This document shows positions 1-7,589 of a stretch of DNA of 64,000 nt, piece after piece. The stretch covers positions 186,001-250,000 of the forward strand of contig NZ_NESS01000003.1 in the NCBI RefSeq assembly GCF_002128425.1, written 5' to 3'. Under the pieces are notes generated by a model. That model saw only the letters and a list, made by a program, of their open reading frames with translations. It had not been told where the DNA came from and searched no databases. The translations under genes were made by a program, and so were the position numbers. This stretch comes from Gottfriedia acidiceleris (GTDB taxonomy: Bacteria; Bacillota; Bacilli; Bacillales; Bacillaceae_G). How positions within the stretch are numbered: the stretch's first letter is position 1; each line of letters starts with the position of its first letter.

Positions 1-1
1 G

Positions 2-448
2 TTTTTACTTGAGGATCTTATCGATGAAGATTTTGAAGTTTCTATTAATGAAGAGTGGATTCCTGCTTCTTTAAAAAATGGTCATTTTCTTATTCAAAAT
101 TCCAAAAAGAAAAAATTACAAAATGGCGATATCCTTCGTATTCAACGAAAACTTTTATATAGCTTCGATTCACTCTTGAAAAATTTGAGCGATGAATCCT
201 TTTATACTTTAGCGTACTTACTAAATACACATAGTTTTTCCCTATACGATTGCTTGTACTGTCATAATTTCCTTTCATTTCAACCTGAAGGTCTACCTAC
301 AGAAGGAGTGAATTTCATCGTATTTGATAATGGAGAACTTGTTTGTTCAGTATATCACCAATTTAAAATTTCATCTGAAGAACAAAACCATCGATTTGAA
401 CTTACGAAAGCAACAGGTAACCGCTACCTATTAACACAACTTTCATAA
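2..448 (+). CDS. YisN-like protein (DUF2777 type), C-terminal part
   Basis: The reading frame is open from the first bases of the window to a TAA at 446-448, so the N-terminus lies outside the window. About 148 codons are visible. The fragment has a basic, hydrophilic middle (a run of Lys around the 37th-40th visible residues) and a CLYC cysteine pair, but no membrane segment. I could not confirm a domain from sequence alone. The assignment to the YisN/DUF2777 group rests mainly on position: in B. subtilis yisN lies close to yisL, the next gene here. Function is unknown. It converges on yisL and shares a bidirectional terminator with it. Confidence 0.5.
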   Translation, partial: FLLEDLIDEDFEVSINEEWIPASLKNGHFLIQNSKKKKLQNGDILRIQRKLLYSFDSLLKNLSDESFYTLAYLLNTHSFSLYDCLYCHNFLSFQPEGLPTEGVNFIVFDNGELVCSVYHQFKISSEEQNHRFELTKATGNRYLLTQLS

Positions 449-451
449 ACA

Positions 452-489
452 AAAAAACTGCCACAAAGAAAATTTGTGACAGTTTTTTT
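452..489. terminator. Bidirectional terminator between the yisN-like gene and yisL
   Basis: A-rich run, then ACTGcCACAAA, a 5-nt loop, TTTGTGaCAGT and a T run. It serves both convergent genes. Confidence 0.85.
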
Positions 490-490
490 A

Positions 491-865
491 TTATGCAAAG
501 AAGTGAAAACCTTGTGGTAATCTAAATCCTATATATAATAAAGCTAAAATAAATACTGTAAAAATAGTTGCAGGAACAACCATTTTACGATGTTTCTTAG
601 AAGACACTGTGAAATATTCAAAAACACCTAACATAAGAATACCAAGTGTCATTTTTACGTTATAAAGCATCATCATATCAGACGGCATATTTTCTTTATT
701 AGAAATATGAATAAATAAATACAATCCAGTTCCTAAAATAACGAAGTATAAAAGACGTAAAATCATATGAGCAACTTTAACATTCCAACCATTCTTGTAT
801 CCGTGCCCAACAATTAAAGCTAAAATAATAGCGATTACCCACGATGTAATATGTAAGTGAATCAT
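491..865 (-). CDS. yisL: YisL family membrane protein (UPF0344)
   Basis: Small integral membrane protein of 124 residues with four predicted hydrophobic helices, starting MIHLHITSW and ending in a short aromatic tail. This matches the YisL/UPF0344 family, whose function is unknown. An upstream in-frame TTG at 880 would add MGGNE, but those codons are the Shine-Dalgarno sequence itself (GGGAGGAAA), so the ATG at 865 is the start. The gene sits between yisN-like and yisI-like genes, as in B. subtilis. The stop lies just inside the shared terminator. Confidence 0.85.
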   Translation of the reverse strand: MIHLHITSWVIAIILALIVGHGYKNGWNVKVAHMILRLLYFVILGTGLYLFIHISNKENMPSDMMMLYNVKMTLGILMLGVFEYFTVSSKKHRKMVVPATIFTVFILALLYIGFRLPQGFHFFA

Positions 866-1320
866 TTCATTTCCTCCCAAATATATATTCTAAATAATCA
901 TAACATAAGTGCTTGAATAAGGAAAAATGTAGATGAAATGGAAATAGAAAAGATTTAAAAAAATTCACAAATTGTTCAAAATATAAACTGTGATTTTATA
1001 CCTATTCGCCGTTATATACAGCATGACATACTATTCATTTTTTTTAATCATAAATTATATTAATCTAGGATTGTAATCTACTGTCGAAAATAAATTCATT
1101 ATTACCTATAGCTCCTTACAATTCGACACTCCATATAGTTTATCCTACAAAAACCTTTCAATTTCCACTATCCAAAGATTGAATGAAGGTGAATATTGTA
1201 GTATTTTGTAAGTTTTACACTTCTTTTAGCGAATGTCTTTTCATATGAAAATGATTTTGTATAATAGCATTACATACATCGTGAGACCTAGACATAATTC
1301 CCTATTCTTGAACAAAGTTG
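866..1320. other. Intergenic region upstream of yisL and the spo0E-like gene
   Basis: No coding sequence is visible. It contains two inverted TGTCGAA (Spo0A-box type) sequences and a plausible SigA promoter for the spo0E-like gene (TTTTCA at 1238-1243, 16-bp spacer, TATAAT at 1260-1265). Confidence 0.5.
1082..1128. promoter_or_regulatory. Two Spo0A-box-like sites in inverted orientation
   Basis: TGTCGAA occurs at 1082-1088 (plus) and TTCGACA, its reverse complement, at 1122-1128. Both match the core of the Spo0A binding site. They lie about 190-240 bp upstream of a gene for a Spo0A~P phosphatase-type protein and between divergently transcribed yisL and that gene. Binding is inferred only. 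Confidence 0.45.
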
Positions 1321-1485
1321 GTGACTAAATTGCTGCTTCATGTTATAGAGAAAAAACGGGCCCGAATGGTATATTACGCGGGACGATATGGCTTTACGAA
1401 CAAGAAAACAGTTTTATGTAGCCAGGAATTGGACAGGCTCATGAATATGATCTCGACCTTTACCTCTTCTAAAAGGAGAGCTTAA
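1321..1485 (+). CDS. yisI: Spo0E-family aspartyl-phosphate phosphatase (YisI-like)
   Basis: A 54-residue protein with the Spo0E family pattern: an N-terminal helix (LLHVIEKKRARM), a turn (GRYGFTNKK) and the signature CSQELDRLMN in the second helix. The family dephosphorylates Spo0A~P or related response regulators, so it restrains sporulation entry. Start choice is uncertain: GTG at 1321 is used here, with TTG at 1318 or 1330 as alternatives and no strong SD. An in-frame stop at 1309-1311 bounds the frame. In B. subtilis yisI also lies next to gerPA, which supports the call. A clear terminator follows. Confidence 0.8.
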   Translation: MTKLLLHVIEKKRARMVYYAGRYGFTNKKTVLCSQELDRLMNMISTFTSSKRRA

Positions 1486-1488
1486 TAG

Positions 1489-1532
1489 CTAGCCTGCAAT
1501 TAGTTTTTCTAATTGCAGCTAGTATTTTTTTT
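1489..1532 (+). terminator. Terminator of the spo0E-like gene
   Basis: CTAGCCTGCAATTAG, a TTTTT loop, CTAATTGCAGCTAG, then a TATTTTTTTT tail. Confidence 0.9.
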
Positions 1533-1610
1533 GCTCTCCTTATTTCCCCTTCACTCCTTTTCTTCTATATATATAAAATTAATACTTCTTAACAATACAT
1601 AGTCTACAAT

Positions 1611-1639
1611 CACGTTTTAGGTTAAATGGCCATATAATA
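1611..1639 (+). promoter_or_regulatory. SigK-type promoter of the gerP operon
   Basis: CACG at 1611-1614, a 16-bp spacer and CATATAATA at 1631-1639 fit the SigK consensus (mACm, CATANNNTA). The gerP operon is known to be expressed late in the mother cell in B. subtilis, so the match is expected. Confidence 0.65.
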
Positions 1640-1672
1640 CATAATCATAAAAAGAATAAAGGGTGTACAGTC

Positions 1673-1894
1673 ATGCCTGCTTATGTTGGAGTAATTAATA
1701 TTGTCAGTATCGGTAGTAGTGGTGTAGTAAATGTGGGTGATGCATATAATATCATACCTAAAAGTAGTGCTCAAACGTATGCCGGTGCTGGTTCGTTTAA
1801 TACAGGTGATAATGTAACAGTTTATAACAATAAAAGTATTTCGAACGTATATGATCAAGATCAAGTTGATCAACCAATGGTCGGCAATATGTAA
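1673..1894 (+). CDS. gerPA: Spore germination protein GerPA
   Basis: First gene of a complete gerPABCDEF operon. The 73-residue product has the GerPA/GerPF-type layout: MPAYVG start, GVVNVGDAYNI, then a Gly/Ser-rich GAGSFNTGD segment and an acidic YDQDQVDQP end. GerP proteins are made in the mother cell and localise in the spore coat, where they help small germinants reach the inner-membrane receptors. The SD is AAAGGGTG, about 6-8 bases before the ATG. It is a distant paralogue of GerPF at 3596-3811. Confidence 0.9.
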   Translation: MPAYVGVINIVSIGSSGVVNVGDAYNIIPKSSAQTYAGAGSFNTGDNVTVYNNKSISNVYDQDQVDQPMVGNM

Positions 1895-1907
1895 AGGAGG
1901 ATGTCGT

Positions 1908-2105
1908 TTGAATATATATATACACCAAACAATTATTATTAATCAGCTAAAAACTGGTGGGATCGTAAACTCATCTGTTTTTCAAATTGGAACATCAGGA
2001 AATATAAATGCAAAAACGATAACAAATAATACTGGAGATTATTCAGAAGCAGCACCACCATTATCTGAACCAGGTCAAATCGTTCAAACTTCCCAAGAGA
2101 CATAA
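1908..2105 (+). CDS. gerPB: Spore germination protein GerPB
   Basis: Second gene of the operon, 65 residues, beginning MNIYIHQTIIINQLK at a TTG codon. The TTG is chosen because AAAGGAGG at 1893-1900 is placed correctly for it; the ATG further upstream (1851) lies within gerPA in another frame. The GGIVNSSVFQIG segment and small size fit GerPB. It is thought to act with the other GerP proteins in coat permeability. The C-terminal third is rich in Pro, Glu and Gln. Confidence 0.85.
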   Translation: MNIYIHQTIIINQLKTGGIVNSSVFQIGTSGNINAKTITNNTGDYSEAAPPLSEPGQIVQTSQET

Positions 2106-2142
2106 TTTTATTCCTGTAGCAAATTGAAAGCGAGGGAATTGT

Positions 2143-2754
2143 ATGAATCAACTAGAGTTAAGACAGACTCAGATTGAGCAATTACTTTATGAACAGTCCC
2201 AAATAATTGAAGAATTAAAAGCTAAAATAGCTCAACTTGAGGTTACTGTTATTGAACTTTCTCAAAGACCTGAGACAAAAATTGATAAAATTGAATACAA
2301 ATTTGACCAATTAAAAGTAGAAAATTTGAATGGTACGTTAACAATCGGGCTGAATCCTCTTCAAGCCCCAACATTCGATGATTTAACAGTGGAAAACCAA
2401 CAAATTGATATTAAGCCTGACAATCATATGAAAGCTTTGAAATCATATATAGAAGAAAGAATTCATTTCCATTTAAAAGAAGAAGCACTAGAAACCATTC
2501 TCCAATTAGAAACAGAGCTTAGAGTTGTAGTTGATGATTATTACCGTCAAATGATGATCGATGATATTCGAAATCAAATGGATATTAGGATTCCTTACTA
2601 TATTGATTTATATAAAAATAAACCTAACTTCGCAGATAATCCGCTCAGATATTCTGAAGAAGTCGTTTTACACATGTTAAGAGATATTCGAACTGCCTAT
2701 AGTGCCTTTTTACAAAACTTACCGCATAATATCGGAAAGGAGAATAAAGGATGA
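2143..2754 (+). CDS. gerPC: Spore germination protein GerPC
   Basis: 203 residues. The first ~40 form a predicted coiled coil (QTQIEQLLYEQSQIIEEL and following heptads), then a short beta-rich linker with the NGTLTIGLNP motif, then a helical C-terminal half. This is the usual GerPC arrangement. GerPC is the largest and most soluble GerP protein and may organise the others in the inner coat. SD is AAAGCGAGGG before ATG 2143. It overlaps gerPD by four bases (ATGA), suggesting translational coupling. Confidence 0.88.
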   Translation: MNQLELRQTQIEQLLYEQSQIIEELKAKIAQLEVTVIELSQRPETKIDKIEYKFDQLKVENLNGTLTIGLNPLQAPTFDDLTVENQQIDIKPDNHMKALKSYIEERIHFHLKEEALETILQLETELRVVVDDYYRQMMIDDIRNQMDIRIPYYIDLYKNKPNFADNPLRYSEEVVLHMLRDIRTAYSAFLQNLPHNIGKENKG

Positions 2755-2927
2755 ATTTAAATGTAACAAATTGCAATTTACAAGTAGAAGAAATAAAATT
2801 TTCAGCGATTTCATCATCTTCATTATTTTTGATTGGAGATGCTCATAATATTTCACTATCCTCTATATTTGACACACCACCAGAATCTTTAATTATCGGA
2901 CCATTTGTACCTTTATCTGTAAGTTAA
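2751..2927 (+). CDS. gerPD: Spore germination protein GerPD
   Basis: A 58-residue protein starting MNLNVTNCNLQVEEIKF and containing FLIGDAHNISLSS and a terminal IGPFVPL. It is too short for most ORF cut-offs but is placed exactly between gerPC and gerPE, with SD AAAGGAG in the end of gerPC. It overlaps gerPC by 4 bases at the start, and its last stop-codon base is the first base of gerPE. GerPD belongs to the six-protein set needed for germinant access through the coat. Confidence 0.88.
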   Translation: MNLNVTNCNLQVEEIKFSAISSSSLFLIGDAHNISLSSIFDTPPESLIIGPFVPLSVS

Positions 2928-3580
2928 TGTTTAAAATCGATCCATGTTTTCGTTTAGCCGCTGTAGAAAAATACGATGTAAATACAGTACTATTTTCAAG
3001 CATTTTGCAGTTTGGGGATACATTTTCAATCAATGCAGAGTCAAATGCTCTCGCGCTTCAAGAAGAAGGAAATATGTTTGCTGATCCAAACAGAGATGTT
3101 TTTGAAATTTATCCACTTTATAAAAGAATTCCAAAACATCTTCCATATGTTCCTAATGTGAATTTACATCGAGTAAATCTTAACCCGACAATCCAAGTTG
3201 GTTCAATAAATTATAATGGTATAAGCTCAGCCGGCGTTTCCGTTATTGGCTCAGTTCATAGTGCTACAATGTTATCTCGTGTACATCAAATACGACATTT
3301 TCTCTCAGCACCTACAATACACTACCAAACTCCAGGCGTTAGTCATGCTCAACCTACTTTTTCTCAACTAATGCAGCCAATGATGACATCATCAATGCAA
3401 CCATTTCAATCAGATGTACTTGTTCAACCAACATCACCAGTTTCGCCCGTAGTAACGCCACACACGGTAGTACCAGCTGCTCCGGTAGTTCCAGTACACA
3501 CAGTAGTACCATCCGTGCCTTCAGTACCTGTAGTAACAGGGCGAAAAGAAGAGACACCAAAAACAAAATTATCCGATTAA
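2927..3580 (+). CDS. gerPE: Spore germination protein GerPE with long C-terminal extension
   Basis: 217 residues. The N-terminal ~130 residues (SSILQFGDT, VFEIYPLYKRIPK, VQVG-like TIQVGSINYNG, SVIGSVHSA) fit GerPE. From about residue 130 the chain becomes low complexity: Met/Gln/Pro/Ser-rich, then a Pro-Val stretch with repeated HTVVP, PVVP and SVPVV motifs, ending in a charged tail. GerPE proteins as I know them are about 120-130 residues, so the extension is unusual. The start ATG overlaps the gerPD stop by one base. Role is inferred from the operon: coat assembly and germinant permeability. Confidence 0.85.
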   Translation: MFKIDPCFRLAAVEKYDVNTVLFSSILQFGDTFSINAESNALALQEEGNMFADPNRDVFEIYPLYKRIPKHLPYVPNVNLHRVNLNPTIQVGSINYNGISSAGVSVIGSVHSATMLSRVHQIRHFLSAPTIHYQTPGVSHAQPTFSQLMQPMMTSSMQPFQSDVLVQPTSPVSPVVTPHTVVPAAPVVPVHTVVPSVPSVPVVTGRKEETPKTKLSD

Positions 3581-3595
3581 GAAAGGAGAATCTTC

Positions 3596-3811
3596 ATGCC
3601 AACATTTCTTGGTGCAATCGTTATCTCAAACAATGAAGGAAATATTAATACAGGAGATCTTAATAATATCTCACCAAAAACACAAACAAAATCATATTTC
3701 GGCTCAGGCTCAGGTAATACTGGGTTTCTTCCAGCAACAATAAGCGGTGCAAGTGCTACTAATACTTTAGATGCTGATTTAGTAGATCAAAATGAAGTAG
3801 CCACTCTATAA
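3596..3811 (+). CDS. gerPF: Spore germination protein GerPF
   Basis: Last gene of the operon, 71 residues, start MPTFLGAIVIS with GNINTGDLNNISPK and a GSGSGNTG segment. It has the same design as GerPA and ends in an acidic DADLVDQNE tail. SD is AAAGGAGAA 8 bases upstream. With GerPA it is one of two homologous small subunits. The operon ends at a strong bidirectional terminator shared with addA. Confidence 0.9.
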   Translation: MPTFLGAIVISNNEGNINTGDLNNISPKTQTKSYFGSGSGNTGFLPATISGASATNTLDADLVDQNEVATL

Positions 3812-3816
3812 TACAC

Positions 3817-3848
3817 AAAAGAAGCGATGCTGATGCATCGCTTCTTTT
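3817..3848. terminator. Bidirectional terminator between gerPF and addA
   Basis: AAAAGAAGCGATGC, loop TGAT, GCATCGCTTCTTTT. A perfect 14-bp stem with A and T tails on both sides. Confidence 0.92.
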
Positions 3849-6800
3849 CTATAACTCTACAATATGACCACCATCGAAAAAGTATAGATACTTAGCTTTA
3901 ACCAATTTATCCATACCCGCTTCAATTGCCTTTGAATAAAGATCGAGTTGAACACCATATCTTCTATTTGCTTCTTGCTTCAAGTCATCGCTTGTTGCAA
4001 ATGCTCCAGTTCGATCGGTTTTATAATCAATTAGTATAACCTCGTCTCCATCAATTAATAGTAAGTCAATAATCCCTTGGATTAATACAACTTCTTCTTC
4101 ATCTTCCCACTCTTTATAAATTTCATTTGTTGAAACACCATAACTAAATGGTACTTCACGCAGATTCTGATTTGAGTTTTTCACTAATTGACCAAGCTCT
4201 GACTGACAAAATTCAAAAATTTCCAAGCTATTAACAGCTTCCCCTTGCTCTTGTGTAATTAATTCTTTTAAAACCATACTATTTATTTGATCTACGATTT
4301 CTTCATGAGATGAAACAAATTGATAATCTAAATTTTGCATAACAGCATGGGTAGCAGTGCCTTTTTCAGCTGAGTTCATTTTTTGTTCAGACATAAATTT
4401 TGGTCTTTCAAGTGGAAAATCTTTTGTTTTAGTCGCTGTAAAACTTTGACTATATGGATCTTCCTCTTGCATTTTTCTTTTTAATTCTGTAACAGATTGT
4501 TTTGGTCGATAAAGAGTTGATTGTTTATGATTATATTGCCAGTTTAATTGATTCTCTATTTTTTCATGAAGCTCATCATTATTTATTTTGATTGGTTCCT
4601 TTGACTGGAAAGCTTGAAATACTTCGGCTTTATTATTTTCTTCTTCCTCAACTTCTAATGATTGAATTGTAGAAGCGTCCACAATTGAATAATTCCAACG
4701 ACATGGGTAAAACTGAATTTCATTTTTTGTATGCCACAAATCATCTTCAAACCTAATTGCATTACTAGAATCATGACGAATGATAGAAGGTCCAATCCAA
4801 TCAAGATAACTTTTAGCACCACTAATAACATTTAATGGCAGAAGCCACTCTTTATGGTTTTCAACTTCCTTCCAACTTTCGATCATTTTTTGTGCATCAT
4901 TTACTTTACCTACTAAAATAAGCTTTTCTCTTGCACGAGTTAATGCAACATAAAGAATACGTAGCTCCTCTGAAATTAACTCTTCCTGTTCCTTGCGCTT
5001 GATTGTTTCCTTCAAAAGAGTTGAATTAGTTGTACGATAAGCGGGATGTACATAATTCATACCTAGACCTAATTCCTTTTGTAAAATGAATTTTGCCCTT
5101 AAATCCTGCATATTAAATTGCTTAGATGTATTTACGACAAACACAACAGGAAACTCTAATCCTTTACTTTTATGAATTGTCATCATTTGAACGACATTTT
5201 CTTGATCACTTAAAATACGAACCTCATCTAGCTTTTCATCTCTTTCTTGCATACGATCTAAAAATCTTAAAAACTGAAATAGACTTCTATAATTTGATTC
5301 TTCTAATACTTTAGCACGATCAAAAATCGTAATTAAATTTGCTTGCCTTTGTTTACCTCCTGGTAAGCCTCCGACAAAGTCATAGTAAGTAGACTCTTTT
5401 AATACCTTCCAAATAAAGATTGAAAGTGTCTCCCTTTTAACGAGTCGTTTCCATTCCTTTATTTGTGTAAAGAAATGTACTAATTTAATTGAAAGTTGCT
5501 TATGACGGTTTTCATAATTATTTAGATAATCTTGACATGCATCGTAAAAAGAACCTTTTTTATGATTAAGTCTAATCGTCGTTAATTCCGGTTCCGTAAG
5601 TCCTACAATTGGAGAACGTAGGACAGATGCAAGTGGAATATCTTGAATCGTATTATCAATTAGCTTTAATAAATTTAAAAAGACGGCCACTTCAATTGTT
5701 TGAAATAAGTCCTTTGATTTCTCAGCATATAGCGGTATACCTAGCGCTTTGCATTCTTCAATATACAAATCTGCATTCGATAATGAACGTCCTAAAATAG
5801 CAATATCATTGTATTTTACTGGTCTCATATCTCCAGTCTTATCGGTTACTAAATATTCACTTTCAACTAAATCCTTTATTCTTCTCGCTACATACCTTGC
5901 CTCTATTTGTTCAAGTTTTTCTTCAACAAGATCATCTTCTTCTTGGTCGCTGAATTCAGGTTCATTTTCTTCTTCATCCGAATTCGTTAGTAAGATTAAT
6001 TCAGCAGAGCAATCTGAGTATTCAGGATAACTCGCACCTAGCTTTAACATCGCATCTTCATCATACTCAATTCCACCAATTTCTCTTCCCATAATTTGTT
6101 GAAAAATAAAATTGGTTGCATCTAATACTTCCGCTCTACTTCTAAAGTTTTTAGATAAATCGATTCTCAAGCCAGTTCTTTCATTTTTCTCTTTTTCATA
6201 TAAATTGTATTTATTTATAAATAGCTGCGGTTCTGCTAATCGAAAGCGATAAATAGATTGCTTAACGTCTCCAACCATAAAAAGATTACCAGAAGCACCG
6301 GTGCCTTTTGTGATTAATCTTAAAATCGATTCTTGAACATAGTTCGTATCTTGGTATTCATCAACTAACACTTCGCTAAACTTTTCTTGGTAAACTCTTG
6401 CAACCGATGAAGGTACTAATAAATCTTCTTCGTCCTTTTCCTTTAAAATTTCAAGTGCATAGTGTTCTAAATCATTGAAATCTAAAATGCCATTTTCTAA
6501 TTTTGCTTGTTTAAATAACACGATAAAACGATTAACAAGTTCAATTAACTTTTCGACTAGAGGTTTCAATTCACTTATTTGTTTTAATTGAATGTCAATA
6601 CTTCGACTAAAATACTTATCTCTTATATCATCAATCTTCTTCTTAACATCTTTACGGAAATTCGCTACTAATTCCTTTTTCTGTTGATCTCCTTCTGTCT
6701 TTTTAATAGTTGGCAATCGATTAAATACGATTTTTTGTAGACCAATATTAATTTCTTCCCATGATTTTTCTGAAGCATGGAATAAACATTCTAAATTACC

Positions 6801-7589
6801 ATACTCCTCTTTAAACAAGTCAGCATACTTTATTGGCCCATCAGGACTTTCAATTAAATCTAATGCTTGTTTATAAGCGTTTATACAAGCATTCATATCA
6901 TCTTGAATAAATTTCTTAAGCTCTTGAATAAAAGGGATTTCATCAACTGATTTATCCACTACATTATATTGATTAATGAATGCATTTAAAAACTCACTTG
7001 GGTTTGGATTAGAAATTGCATGACGATATAGCTTTAAAATTAATTTTGGTAAATCATTATCATCTCGATCACTAGTATAACGATCAACTAAATCAAAGAA
7101 GACCAAATTAGATTCATCACTGTATTCTGACTCCATCAACTCTTCCAACACTTCATCCATTAGTAATTGAATCTCAATTTCTTCTGCAGTACGGAAGTTC
7201 GGATCTAATTCAACCATATAATAATTTGATCGTATGACTTCAGTACAAAAAGAGTGAATAGTTGAGATTGAAGCTTTATTTAACAAAGAAGCTTGTTTCC
7301 TTAAATGATCAGATTCAGGATTATTTACAAGTTGTTTCTCTAGTGCAATCCCTATCCTTTCTTTCATTTCCTGGGCACTTGCTTTTGTAAAAGTAACAAC
7401 AAGTAATTCATCAACATTTATTGGATTTTCATCGCGAATAATCTTTTGAATAATTCGTTCAACAAGAACAGCCGTCTTTCCAGAACCAGCGGCAGCGGCT
7501 ACAAGAATATCTGAACCCTCGAAATCGATTGCTTTTTGCTGGTCGGCTGTCCATGTTGTTTTACTTGCGTTAATTTCTTCTTTACTCAT
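3849..7589 (-). CDS. addA: ATP-dependent helicase/nuclease subunit AddA
   Basis: 1246-residue UvrD-type helicase with a C-terminal RecB-family nuclease. Walker A AAGSGKT is at residues 33-39, a DEYQDTN helicase motif II near 410, a later RILYVALTRAR motif, and the nuclease motif GIIDLLLIDG...IDYKTDR near 1180. With AddB it forms the functional analogue of RecBCD: it unwinds and resects double-strand ends up to Chi and prepares them for RecA. The start ATG lies inside the 3' end of addB (8-bp overlap), preceded by GGTGG. The length is typical. B. subtilis has sbcD and sbcC after addA; here gerPF follows directly. Confidence 0.95.
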   Translation of the reverse strand: MSKEEINASKTTWTADQQKAIDFEGSDILVAAAAGSGKTAVLVERIIQKIIRDENPINVDELLVVTFTKASAQEMKERIGIALEKQLVNNPESDHLRKQASLLNKASISTIHSFCTEVIRSNYYMVELDPNFRTAEEIEIQLLMDEVLEELMESEYSDESNLVFFDLVDRYTSDRDDNDLPKLILKLYRHAISNPNPSEFLNAFINQYNVVDKSVDEIPFIQELKKFIQDDMNACINAYKQALDLIESPDGPIKYADLFKEEYGNLECLFHASEKSWEEINIGLQKIVFNRLPTIKKTEGDQQKKELVANFRKDVKKKIDDIRDKYFSRSIDIQLKQISELKPLVEKLIELVNRFIVLFKQAKLENGILDFNDLEHYALEILKEKDEEDLLVPSSVARVYQEKFSEVLVDEYQDTNYVQESILRLITKGTGASGNLFMVGDVKQSIYRFRLAEPQLFINKYNLYEKEKNERTGLRIDLSKNFRSRAEVLDATNFIFQQIMGREIGGIEYDEDAMLKLGASYPEYSDCSAELILLTNSDEEENEPEFSDQEEDDLVEEKLEQIEARYVARRIKDLVESEYLVTDKTGDMRPVKYNDIAILGRSLSNADLYIEECKALGIPLYAEKSKDLFQTIEVAVFLNLLKLIDNTIQDIPLASVLRSPIVGLTEPELTTIRLNHKKGSFYDACQDYLNNYENRHKQLSIKLVHFFTQIKEWKRLVKRETLSIFIWKVLKESTYYDFVGGLPGGKQRQANLITIFDRAKVLEESNYRSLFQFLRFLDRMQERDEKLDEVRILSDQENVVQMMTIHKSKGLEFPVVFVVNTSKQFNMQDLRAKFILQKELGLGMNYVHPAYRTTNSTLLKETIKRKEQEELISEELRILYVALTRAREKLILVGKVNDAQKMIESWKEVENHKEWLLPLNVISGAKSYLDWIGPSIIRHDSSNAIRFEDDLWHTKNEIQFYPCRWNYSIVDASTIQSLEVEEEENNKAEVFQAFQSKEPIKINNDELHEKIENQLNWQYNHKQSTLYRPKQSVTELKRKMQEEDPYSQSFTATKTKDFPLERPKFMSEQKMNSAEKGTATHAVMQNLDYQFVSSHEEIVDQINSMVLKELITQEQGEAVNSLEIFEFCQSELGQLVKNSNQNLREVPFSYGVSTNEIYKEWEDEEEVVLIQGIIDLLLIDGDEVILIDYKTDRTGAFATSDDLKQEANRRYGVQLDLYSKAIEAGMDKLVKAKYLYFFDGGHIVEL

